From positions 449,197 through 454,808 of the forward strand of contig CP070731.1 of NCBI GenBank assembly GCA_020347545.1: a stretch of DNA of 5,612 nt, written 5' to 3'. Numbering within the stretch: the first letter of the stretch is position 1; each line of letters begins with the position of its first letter. The DNA comes from Flavobacteriaceae bacterium. Its GTDB lineage: Bacteria > Bacteroidota > Bacteroidia > Flavobacteriales > Flavobacteriaceae. A model generated the notes under the pieces. That model worked only from the letters and a program-made list of their open reading frames with translations, was not told the DNA's origin and made no database searches. Below are positions 1 through 5,612 of the stretch, one piece after another. The position numbers and the translations under genes are program-made.

Positions 1-434
1 TTGTAATGTGCCTCATCAACGATCACTAGACCTATATCCTGAAGATCTGCTTTTTCTTCCTTGATCCTGTTATTGAGGGTTTCAACCATTGCAACAAAAC
101 AAGAGTATTTTTCCTCGTTAGTCACTTCTTTTACGCTGCTGTCAATCACCTTGTTGTTGACGCCAAATTCAGTAAGCATACTTGAAGTCTGTTTACTCAA
201 TTCAATCCTGTGCGTAAGAATTAAGACTTTATGCTTATTCTTTTTAATGTATCGTCTGGCTATTTCCGAAAAAATAACTGTTTTCCCGCCACCAGTAGGC
301 AATTGATACAGGAGGTTGTAACTTGTAGGGTTTTCGTTTATTCTCTGGAAAATCTTGTCAATCGCCCCATGTTGGTAATCATAAAGTTTCTTACCAATAA
401 TCTTTTCTTCTTTGTCAAGTTTTGTGAGCACCAT
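1..434 (-). CDS. DEAD/DEAH-box superfamily 2 helicase, N-terminal part (runs off the window)
   Basis: The minus strand reads open from ATG at 434 to the window edge, giving 144 complete codons; the C-terminal part lies outside. Visible SF2 motifs, in order: a Q-motif-like LYDYQ (about residues 17-21), Walker A LPTGGGKT (45-52), motif Ia region VLILTHRIELSKQT (70-83), a segment CFVAMVETLNNR (112-123), and Walker B VDEAH (139-143). These are the ATP-binding and hydrolysis elements of RecA-like domain 1. The layout matches the Res/UvrB-like DEAH helicases common in Bacteroidota genomes, inferred to remodel nucleic acid in the cytoplasm; the exact substrate cannot be told. ATG 434 is chosen because it is the first ATG after an in-frame TGA at 509-507 and lies just below a promoter-like sequence. 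TTG at 467 is an alternative start. It follows the leuB terminator, so it is probably a separate transcription unit. Confidence 0.88.
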   Translation of the reverse strand, partial: MVLTKLDKEEKIIGKKLYDYQHGAIDKIFQRINENPTSYNLLYQLPTGGGKTVIFSEIARRYIKKNKHKVLILTHRIELSKQTSSMLTEFGVNNKVIDSSVKEVTNEEKYSCFVAMVETLNNRIKEEKADLQDIGLVIVDEAHY

Positions 435-557
435 GTAGTTAAAAATAAACCTTGCAAAAATACTCAATTCACTAGGTTCTTTTGCAATTCTTTCAAAGAA
501 ATTTTTTCAGATGCTTCAATCTTTTTCTATACGGCTGATTTCTAAAAATTTAGACAC
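435..557 (-). other. Intergenic stretch with possible broken coding extension of the helicase
   Basis: Upstream of ATG 434, the helicase frame continues for 24 sense codons to a TGA at 509-507. A second in-frame TGA lies at 518-516. Beyond it the same frame stays open for 13 codons to a GTG at 557-555. The flanking translations (V-S-K-F-L-E-I-S-R-I-E-K and F-F-E-R-I-A-K-E-P-S-E-L) look protein-like. The six-codon stretch between them is open in another frame as K-I-E-A-S-E-K and is bounded by runs of five A (522-526) and six A (502-507). This may be decay, sequence error or chance; an intact gene cannot be claimed. Confidence 0.25.
455..487 (-). promoter_or_regulatory. Candidate Bacteroidota-type promoter for the helicase gene
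   Basis: On the minus strand, TATTTTTG (462-455) is an exact match to the Bacteroidota -7 consensus TAnnTTTG. A TTG at 487-485 lies 22 nt upstream, within the 17-23 nt spacing described for the -33 element in Flavobacterium. Transcription would start near 450 and leave a leader of roughly 15 nt before the ATG at 434. The match is short, so it could be chance. If the gene really begins further upstream (see findings), this box would lie inside coding sequence. Confidence 0.45.
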
Positions 558-572
558 CCAATCATTTTAAAC

Positions 573-608
573 AAAAAATGCCGATTCAAGAAAAGATCGG
601 CATTTTTT
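573..608 (-). terminator. Rho-independent terminator of the leu/cim operon
   Basis: A perfect 13-bp inverted repeat (arms 573-585 and 596-608, core ATGCCGAT/ATCGGCAT) encloses a 10-nt loop. On the minus strand the stem is followed by a T-rich run starting with six T. It begins 24 nt after the leuB stop codon, as expected for the operon end. Because the arms end in A6 and T6, it could act in both directions. It separates the operon from the helicase gene on the same strand. Confidence 0.9.
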
Positions 609-632
609 ATAATTTCACGATTAAATTCTTCG

Positions 633-1691
633 CTAAACATTTGCAGACAGCCAATCGCCAACCTCTGAAGTCCCATAAGATTTACCACCATCGGCAAGAT
701 CTTCTGTAACCACACCTTGAGCCAGTGATTTATTGACTACTTCCCTGATCGCCGCCCCTTCTTCGTGCAAGCCAAATCCGGTTTCGAACATCATTGCAGC
801 AGATAATACCGTAGCAAGCGGATTCGCTATATTTTTTCCAGTGGCCTGAGGATAAGACCCGTGAATTGGCTCGAAAAGAGAAACTTCCGATCCCACTGAA
901 GCAGAAGGCATTAAGCCCATGGAACCCGAGATTACCGATGCTTCGTCGGTTAGAATATCGCCAAATAGATTCTCTGTAATCAGCACATCATAATCGTTGG
1001 GCCATTGCACAAGCCGCATCGCTACCGCATCTACAAACTCATAAGAGACCTCAACTTCCGGATAATCCTTTTCCATTTCCTGAACCGTTTCTCTCCATAA
1101 TCTTGAAGTTTCCAAAACATTGGCCTTGTCTACACAACAAAGTTTTTTACCACGGCTCAAAGCCATTTCAAATCCTTTTTTAGCCAATCGCTGAACCTCT
1201 TCACGCGAGTAAACGCAATGATCATATGCAACGTCACCATTGTTCTCTCTGCCTTTCTTTCCAAAATAGATACCACCTGTCAATTCTCTTAAAAAGACCA
1301 GGTCAGTACCCTCAATTCTTTCCTTTTTCAAGGGAGACTTGTCGATCAATGAGGGAAAAGTAAAGGTTGGTCTTACATTTGCAAAAAGACCCAGTTTTTT
1401 TCTCATTTTCAACAAACCCTGTTCAGGCCTGACTTTTGCAGAAGGATCATTGTCAAATCGAGGGTGCCCAATGGCTCCAAAAAGAACGGCATCCGAGTTC
1501 GCACAGATCTCGTGGGTTTCTTCAGGATAAGGATCACCTACTGCATCGATTGCCGCAGCACCGGTCAAGGCCGGGTGCCAGGTTATTTCATGATTGAACT
1601 TTTTTGCTATGGCATCAGAAACCTTTACGGCCTGATCTATTACTTCAGGTCCTATTCCGTCTCCGGCCAAAAGTGCAATTTTTAATTTCAT
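633..1691 (-). CDS. leuB: 3-isopropylmalate dehydrogenase LeuB
   Basis: This 352-residue protein is of normal length for the family. It catalyses NAD-dependent oxidative decarboxylation of (2R,3S)-3-isopropylmalate to the leucine precursor 4-methyl-2-oxopentanoate. LeuB enzymes can also convert 3-methylmalate to 2-oxobutanoate. It begins with the typical ALLAGDGIGPEV. Substrate-binding arginines fall at R97, R107 and R135. The catalytic pair is Y142 (in TGGIYFG) and K189 (in VDKANV), and the Mg-binding aspartates are D221, D245 and D249. The cofactor loop is EPIHGSYPQATGKNIANP (274-291). Position 282 is Gln where Thermus LeuB has the NAD-ribose-binding Asp278, a variant I recall from other Bacteroidota. 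It is the last gene of the operon, starting 15 nt after the synthase stop and followed by a strong terminator. It is predicted to act as a cytoplasmic dimer. Confidence 0.97.
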   Translation of the reverse strand: MKLKIALLAGDGIGPEVIDQAVKVSDAIAKKFNHEITWHPALTGAAAIDAVGDPYPEETHEICANSDAVLFGAIGHPRFDNDPSAKVRPEQGLLKMRKKLGLFANVRPTFTFPSLIDKSPLKKERIEGTDLVFLRELTGGIYFGKKGRENNGDVAYDHCVYSREEVQRLAKKGFEMALSRGKKLCCVDKANVLETSRLWRETVQEMEKDYPEVEVSYEFVDAVAMRLVQWPNDYDVLITENLFGDILTDEASVISGSMGLMPSASVGSEVSLFEPIHGSYPQATGKNIANPLATVLSAAMMFETGFGLHEEGAAIREVVNKSLAQGVVTEDLADGGKSYGTSEVGDWLSANV

Positions 1692-1706
1692 AAGAAGTTT
1701 ATTTAT

Positions 1707-3227
1707 CTAAATTATATTCAACATTTTTTGGGTGGCTACAATGGCAGATACCGTCTGATCCGAATCAAGACCACGAGTTTTAAATGATTTATCCCCCAGT
1801 TGCCAGGTAATAACCGTTTCACAAAGTGCATCAGAATTGGATCCCGGTGGAATCCTTACCGCATAATCAGTCAACTTCGGCAGAGTTTTGCCTTTATCCT
1901 TATAAATCTTTTTCAAGGTATTCATAAAGGCATCAAATTGCCCGTCACCCTGTGCGTTTTCCTGAATTGATTCACCTTCAAATTTCAAAGAAACCGTAGT
2001 CGATGGCCTAAGACCTTTTGAATGCGTTAAAACATAGGATTCCACTACAACCTTCTCCTCTACCGCATTGCTGTCCAGGACATCCGATATGATATAAGGA
2101 AGGTCCTCTTTGGTAACCACCTCTTTTTTATCACCCAATTCAATAATCCGTTTTGTTACCTTTGCAATATCTTCGTCACTCAGATGCAATCCCAACTGTT
2201 GCAGATTTTTCTGGATATTGGCTTTACCCGAGGTTTTACCCAACGCATATTGCCTTTTTCTTCCAAATCTTTCAGGAAGCAAATCATTAAAGTAAAGGTT
2301 ATGCTTATTATCTCCATCTGCATGTATTCCAGCAGTTTGAGTAAAAACATTATCTCCAAGTACAGGTTTGTTTTCAGGGATTCTGAATCCTGAAAAAGTT
2401 TCGACAAGTTTACTAACGGTGTACAGGGATTTCTCTTTTACCGCAATTTTTACCTCAGGAACAAAGTCATTTATGACAGCCACGGCACTGGCAAGGGGAG
2501 CATTACCTGCCCTTTCGCCCATTCCGTTTAATGTCAGATGCAAGCCATCAGCTCCGGCCCTAACAGCCTCGAGAACATTTGCCACACCCAGGTCATAATC
2601 ATTGTGTGCATGAAAATCGACATGCATTTCAGGGTATCTGTCTTTGACCTGTTTTATGAAATCATAAGACTCTTTTGGAGTAAGCACCCCCAAGGTATCA
2701 GGTAATAAAAGCCTTTTTATCGGTTGTGACGACAAGAAATCAAGAAATTGAAAGACATATTCAGGAGAATTTCTCATACCATTGCTCCAGTCTTCCAAGT
2801 AAACATTGGTTTCAATGCCATTTTCCCTGGCCAATGCTATACTTTGGGCTATTTCCTCAAAATGCTGTTCAGGTGACTTTTTTAACTGATGTGTCAAATG
2901 GTTCAAAGAGCCCTTGGTCAAAAGATTTTGAACCTTTGCTCCTGTTTCAACCATCCACTCAATGGACAGGCCCTTGTCAACAAATGAAAGAACTTCAACC
3001 TTATCAATAAAACCTGTTTCCTTTGCCCAGTCGGTAATACTTTTGACTGCATTAAATTCTCCTTTTGAGACCCTGGTCGAAGCGATTTCGATTCGATCAA
3101 CATGCAACTCCTCGAGCAACAATTTTGCAATGGTCAGTTTCTCTGAGGAGGAAAATGATACACCATTGGTCTGTTCGCCATCCCTTAAGGTGGTGTCCAT
3201 GATCTCTATCTTCCTTTTCTTAGCCAT
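1707..3227 (-). CDS. cimA: (R)-citramalate synthase, LeuA/CimA family (commonly annotated 2-isopropylmalate synthase)
   Basis: This 506-residue enzyme is predicted to condense acetyl-CoA with a 2-oxo acid. The N-terminal TIM barrel (about 1-275) carries DTTLRDGEQ (R15, D16), metal-ligand histidines in FHAHND (H206, H208), T178 in LPDTLG, and NGMGERAGN. The linker holds H302, N310 and Y312 in the segment HADGDNKHNLY. The C-terminal LeuA_dimer allosteric domain (about 391-506) includes RIPPGSNSDALCET. Substrate-pocket residues L80, L103, Y143 and E145 match the pyruvate pocket of Leptospira CimA (L81, L104, Y144, E146). In Mycobacterium IPMS the residues at the last three of these positions are His, Ser and Glu. 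Long stretches, such as YLEDWSNG and LPERFGRKR, also resemble that CimA as I recall it. Pyruvate use and citramalate production are therefore inferred; a 2-isopropylmalate synthase remains possible. It lies 11 nt after leuD, and feedback by isoleucine is plausible. Confidence 0.8.
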   Translation of the reverse strand: MAKKRKIEIMDTTLRDGEQTNGVSFSSSEKLTIAKLLLEELHVDRIEIASTRVSKGEFNAVKSITDWAKETGFIDKVEVLSFVDKGLSIEWMVETGAKVQNLLTKGSLNHLTHQLKKSPEQHFEEIAQSIALARENGIETNVYLEDWSNGMRNSPEYVFQFLDFLSSQPIKRLLLPDTLGVLTPKESYDFIKQVKDRYPEMHVDFHAHNDYDLGVANVLEAVRAGADGLHLTLNGMGERAGNAPLASAVAVINDFVPEVKIAVKEKSLYTVSKLVETFSGFRIPENKPVLGDNVFTQTAGIHADGDNKHNLYFNDLLPERFGRKRQYALGKTSGKANIQKNLQQLGLHLSDEDIAKVTKRIIELGDKKEVVTKEDLPYIISDVLDSNAVEEKVVVESYVLTHSKGLRPSTTVSLKFEGESIQENAQGDGQFDAFMNTLKKIYKDKGKTLPKLTDYAVRIPPGSNSDALCETVITWQLGDKSFKTRGLDSDQTVSAIVATQKMLNII

Positions 3228-3238
3228 TTAAAGTTCTT

Positions 3239-3835
3239 TTAAAAAGGTCTTTTGTCTGCAAACTCGATGATTTCCTCTCTGATATTTTGAAGATAATCGA
3301 TATCGTCAAATCCATTCAGCATGTTTTCTTTTTTGTAACCATTAATAACAAAAGATTCCTTAGTTCCCGTCGATAAAAGCGATACTTCCTGCTTTTCCAG
3401 ATCAACCAATATCTCTGATTTAGGATCCTTTTCTATTTCCGCAAAGATCTCGGCCAAAAACTCCTCACTAACCTGTACAGGCAGCACACCTACATTCAAA
3501 CAATTGTTCTTAAAGATATCTGCAAAGAAGCTTGATATGACACATCTGAATCCAAAATCATAAACTGCCCATGCGGCGTGTTCTCGTGATGAACCTGAAC
3601 CGAAATTTCTACCACCTACAAGTATTTTTCCACTGTAGATCCTCTTATTAAGAACAAAGTCACTTTTTGGGGAACCATCGTTGTTATATCTCCAATCTCT
3701 GAATAGATTATCACCAAATCCCTTTCTTTCCGTAGCCTTTAGAAATCGAGCCGGGATGATCTGATCAGTGTCCACATTCTCTATGGGTAAAGGATAAGCA
3801 CTACTTTTTAATATTGTAAATTTATCGTAAGCCAT
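3239..3835 (-). CDS. leuD: 3-isopropylmalate dehydratase small subunit LeuD
   Basis: This 198-residue protein is close to the usual 200 residues of bacterial LeuD. It is the swivelling small subunit of isopropylmalate isomerase, which with LeuC interconverts 2- and 3-isopropylmalate through a dehydration-hydration step in the cytoplasm. With citramalate, the same complex would produce 3-methylmalate via citraconate. Diagnostic motifs are NVDTDQIIPARFL (20-32), the substrate-binding GRNFGSGSSREHAAW (75-89), and FADIFKNNCLNVGVLPV (104-120). The segment FRDWRYNNDGSPKSDFVLN (45-63) is of the bacterial LeuD type rather than the shorter archaeal form. The ATG at 3835 gives the canonical N-terminus. 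It is preceded by an A-rich stretch and no Shine-Dalgarno sequence, as usual in Bacteroidota. It lies 28 nt after leuC and 11 nt before the synthase gene. Confidence 0.97.
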   Translation of the reverse strand: MAYDKFTILKSSAYPLPIENVDTDQIIPARFLKATERKGFGDNLFRDWRYNNDGSPKSDFVLNKRIYSGKILVGGRNFGSGSSREHAAWAVYDFGFRCVISSFFADIFKNNCLNVGVLPVQVSEEFLAEIFAEIEKDPKSEILVDLEKQEVSLLSTGTKESFVINGYKKENMLNGFDDIDYLQNIREEIIEFADKRPF

Positions 3836-3863
3836 TTTTTCTGTTTCTTAAATTCAAATCTTG

Positions 3864-5258
3864 TTATAATAATTCTCTCGGATCTGTTACCTCACCGGTT
3901 ACCGCAGCCGCCGCCGCCACGAGAGGACTCGCAAGCAAAGTTCTTGAACCTGGCCCCTGTCTTCCTTCAAAATTCCTGTTTGAGGTACTTACTGCATACT
4001 TTCCGGCAGGAACTTTATCATCATTCATGGCCAGACAGGCGGAACAACCCGGCTGACGTAATTCAAAACCAGCTTCGGTGAGAATATCGAGTATTCCTTC
4101 TTTCTTGATCTGATCCTCAACAATATGTGATCCGGGAACCAACCATGCCGTTACGTGATCTGCTTTTTTACGTCCTTTAACAATTGATGCAAAAGCTCTG
4201 AAGTCTTCTATGCGGCCATTGGTGCAACTGCCCAAAAATACATAATCGATCTTTTTCTTCTTCATGGCTTCTCCTTCCTGAAAACCCATATATTGTAAGG
4301 ATTTATCATAAGTTGCCTTTCCACCTTCTACCTTTTCAGCGTCAGGAATATCTTTTGAAATCCCAATACCCATACCAGGATTTGTTCCATAAGTGATCAT
4401 GGGTTCAATTTCAGAAGCATCAAAAGAAAATTCCTTGTCAAAGACAGCACCTTCATCAGTTTTAAGAGTTTTCCAATAGGCCATTGCCTTTTCCCAGTCT
4501 TCTCCTTTCGGTGTAAATTCTCTTCCTTTCAAATAGTCATAAGTGGTTTCATCCGGAGCGATCATTCCTCCTCTTGCTCCCATCTCAATACTTAAATTGC
4601 AAACCGTCATTCTTCCTTCCATACTCATCTGCTCAAAGACATCACCGGAATACTCAACAAAATAACCTGTAGCACCTGAAGTAGTCAACTTTGAAATGAT
4701 GAATAGAGCAACATCTTTTGGCCCGACTCCTTTTCCTAGACTTCCGTTAATATTGATTCTCATTTTCTTTGGCTTGGGCTGCATAATGCATTGTGTTGAA
4801 AGCACCATTTCAACCTCAGAGGTACCAATACCAAAAGCAATCGCACCAAAGGCCCCATGTGTCGATGTATGTGAATCTCCGCATACAATTGTAGAGCCCG
4901 GAAGGGTAATACCGTGCTCAGGTCCTACCACATGTACAATTCCATTGTTTTTATCTCCCAGACCCCAATGACTGATACCGTATTTACCTGCATTCCTTTC
5001 CAGGGTTTCCAGCTGGTTGGCAGAAAGCGGATCCTTTACAGGAAGGTGTTGATCAATTGTAGGAGTGTTATGATCTGCTGTAGCAAATGTCCTGTTAGGG
5101 TACATCACACCTACTCCTCTGTTTTCGAGCCCAAGAAAGGCCACAGGACTGGTCACTTCATGTATAAAATGTCTGTCAATAAAGAAAACATCTGGCCCGT
5201 CCTCTATTTTTCTTACCACATGGGCGTCCCAAACTTTATCAAAAAGGGTATTACTCAT
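3864..5258 (-). CDS. leuC: 3-isopropylmalate dehydratase large subunit LeuC
   Basis: This 464-residue aconitase-family subunit is near-identical in length to E. coli LeuC (466). It carries the [4Fe-4S] cluster and most of the catalytic site of isopropylmalate isomerase, working with LeuD. The three cluster cysteines are visible: C345 in GSCTNGR, and C405 and C408 in PGCSACLAMN. Other family signatures are the N-terminal TLFDKVWDAHVV, the VCGDSHTSTHGAFGAIAFGIG block (126-145), GARGGMIAPDETTYDYL (227-243), and the C-terminal STSNRNFEGRQGPGSRTLLASP (424-445, quoted in part as NRNFEGRQGPG). No frameshift or missing key residue is seen. It is the first gene of the operon. The ATG at 5258 gives the canonical start and sits in an A/T-rich leader without a Shine-Dalgarno sequence. 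Confidence 0.98.
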   Translation of the reverse strand: MSNTLFDKVWDAHVVRKIEDGPDVFFIDRHFIHEVTSPVAFLGLENRGVGVMYPNRTFATADHNTPTIDQHLPVKDPLSANQLETLERNAGKYGISHWGLGDKNNGIVHVVGPEHGITLPGSTIVCGDSHTSTHGAFGAIAFGIGTSEVEMVLSTQCIMQPKPKKMRININGSLGKGVGPKDVALFIISKLTTSGATGYFVEYSGDVFEQMSMEGRMTVCNLSIEMGARGGMIAPDETTYDYLKGREFTPKGEDWEKAMAYWKTLKTDEGAVFDKEFSFDASEIEPMITYGTNPGMGIGISKDIPDAEKVEGGKATYDKSLQYMGFQEGEAMKKKKIDYVFLGSCTNGRIEDFRAFASIVKGRKKADHVTAWLVPGSHIVEDQIKKEGILDILTEAGFELRQPGCSACLAMNDDKVPAGKYAVSTSNRNFEGRQGPGSRTLLASPLVAAAAAVTGEVTDPRELL

Positions 5259-5302
5259 AATCTAGTTTATATTTTTTATTTCCATTTTGCCATAGGCAGA
5301 TG

Positions 5303-5310
5303 CAAATTTA
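5303..5310 (-). promoter_or_regulatory. Candidate -7 promoter element of the leuC operon
   Basis: TAAATTTG on the minus strand exactly matches the Bacteroidota consensus TAnnTTTG. Transcription would start near 5297 and give a leader of about 40 nt before leuC. No TTG or TTTG is found 17-23 nt upstream, so a normal -33 element is lacking. That is compatible with an activator-dependent promoter or with a chance match. Confidence 0.45.
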
Positions 5311-5318
5311 TCTCTTTA

Positions 5319-5339
5319 GTTGAATCTTATTTGTTGAAT
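5319..5339. repeat. Pair of 7-bp direct repeats beside the leuC -7 element
   Basis: GTTGAAT occurs at 5319-5325 and again at 5333-5339 (ATTCAAC on the minus strand). The start-to-start distance is 14 bp. The downstream copy ends 8 nt from the -7 box, so the pair covers the region where RNA polymerase would contact a -33 element. A regulator-binding site is an inference; the repeats are short and the region is AT-rich. Confidence 0.35.
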
Positions 5340-5612
5340 TAATGATTTTTTTACAATGTTCAAAACCATTAAAAATCTTAGACCCAATTTTTTCAGTTGC
5401 CTGGGCTGGATGCATTTTAAATTTCATTATAATTATAGCAATAAACCGAGTCTTTTTTTACAATATCTATAATGCTTAGTTGATTTATTAAATATTTACT
5501 ATTTCAGGGATTGATCTTGATTCCTTGAATCGATTAGAAACCAATTTAAACTAAAATTGAAATACGATTTTTAAGTGGAATATTATTGTAATTTTAGGCC
5601 TGTTTAAATTCT

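Larger units (their letters stand above)
573..5310 (-). other. Predicted transcription unit leuC-leuD-cimA-leuB
   Basis: Four same-strand genes are separated by only 28, 11 and 15 nt. A promoter-like box lies before the first and a strong hairpin terminator after the last, and all four products act in one branched-chain amino acid pathway. Together they indicate a single polycistronic mRNA. No terminator-like hairpin was noticed in the gaps between the genes. Confidence 0.85.
5259..5612. other. Gene-free AT-rich leader upstream of leuC
   Basis: No convincing gene lies in these 354 bases; stop codons are frequent on both strands. It contains a -7-like box (5303-5310) and a direct repeat (5319-5339). 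A small interrupted palindrome, GATTC-CTT-GAATC, lies at 5519-5531, and a possible weak hairpin pairs TTTGC (5286-5290) with GCAAA (5302-5306). Short open frames exist (minus 5369-5316 and 5427-5308, plus 5342-5479) but overlap one another. I found no recognisable riboswitch, T-box, tRNA or clear attenuator terminator. The stretch 5480-5612 shows nothing I can name. Confidence 0.75.

Noticed and set aside
61..545. Two overlapping plus-strand open frames (61-306 and 231-545)
   Set aside because: They lie antisense to the helicase gene, whose minus-strand frame shows clear Walker A and DEAH motifs. Their translations show no recognisable motif.
1339..1685. Plus-strand open frames opposite leuB (1339-1530, 1464-1685)
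   Set aside because: These are shadows of the intact leuB frame and show no protein-like motifs or start signals.
2110..3231. Several short frames on both strands overlapping the synthase gene
   Set aside because: All lie inside the intact 506-codon synthase frame and have no independent support.
5284..5306. Possible attenuator hairpin (TTTGC with GCAAA, or TGCC-ATA-GGCA) just before leuC
   Set aside because: Stems are 4-5 bp and the downstream sequence on the minus strand is A-rich rather than a U-run, so it does not look like a terminator.
4696..5342. Plus-strand frames of 91 and 142 codons opposite leuC and its leader
   Set aside because: They are antisense to conserved LeuC coding sequence. 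The 142-codon frame looks like a by-product of that sequence and resembles no known family.
5308..5427. 39-residue minus-strand ORF upstream of leuC, Ile- and Lys-rich
   Set aside because: Its stop overlaps the proposed -7 box, no promoter or ribosome site supports it, and it overlaps two other chance frames. The composition is what AT-rich DNA would give.
5519..5531. Interrupted palindrome GATTC-CTT-GAATC
   Set aside because: Only 5 bp per arm, no U-run, and far from any start codon. It is too weak to call an operator or terminator.

Overview
The window looks like chromosomal DNA from a member of the Bacteroidota, most likely a flavobacterium-like lineage. The evidence is the AT-rich base composition, A-rich start-codon leaders with no Shine-Dalgarno sequence, two matches to the Bacteroidota sigma promoter element TAnnTTTG, and the style of the proteins. 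All recognisable genes lie on the minus strand, so transcription runs from high to low coordinates.

Layout from the upstream end. Positions 5259-5612 are a gene-free, very AT-rich leader with a TAnnTTTG -7 element (5303-5310) and a pair of 7-bp direct repeats just upstream of it. A compact four-gene operon follows: leuC (3864-5258), leuD (3239-3835), a LeuA/CimA-family synthase (1707-3227) and leuB (633-1691). The gaps are 28, 11 and 15 nt. A perfect 13-bp hairpin with a U-tract (573-608) ends the operon. A separate minus-strand gene begins at about 434 and runs off the left edge. It encodes the N-terminal part of a DEAH-box superfamily 2 helicase, with its own promoter-like sequence.

How the genes work together. 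LeuC and LeuD form the [4Fe-4S] isopropylmalate isomerase and LeuB is the NAD-dependent 3-isopropylmalate dehydrogenase. The synthase between them would normally be labelled 2-isopropylmalate synthase. Its active-site residues (Leu80, Leu103, Tyr143, and the Y-L-E-D-W-S-N-G segment) instead match the pyruvate-specific (R)-citramalate synthase of Leptospira. If that is right, the operon encodes the full route from pyruvate plus acetyl-CoA to 2-oxobutanoate, the threonine-independent entry to isoleucine. LeuCD and LeuB would also serve leucine synthesis together with a true LeuA encoded elsewhere, since none is present here.

This is mostly an ordinary biosynthetic region. I saw no CRISPR array, mobile element, phage gene, tRNA or rRNA, and no clearly new system. 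The points worth a second look are the citramalate-synthase identity, a non-standard residue in the LeuB cofactor site, possible control elements in the leuC leader, and a possibly broken 5' extension of the helicase gene.
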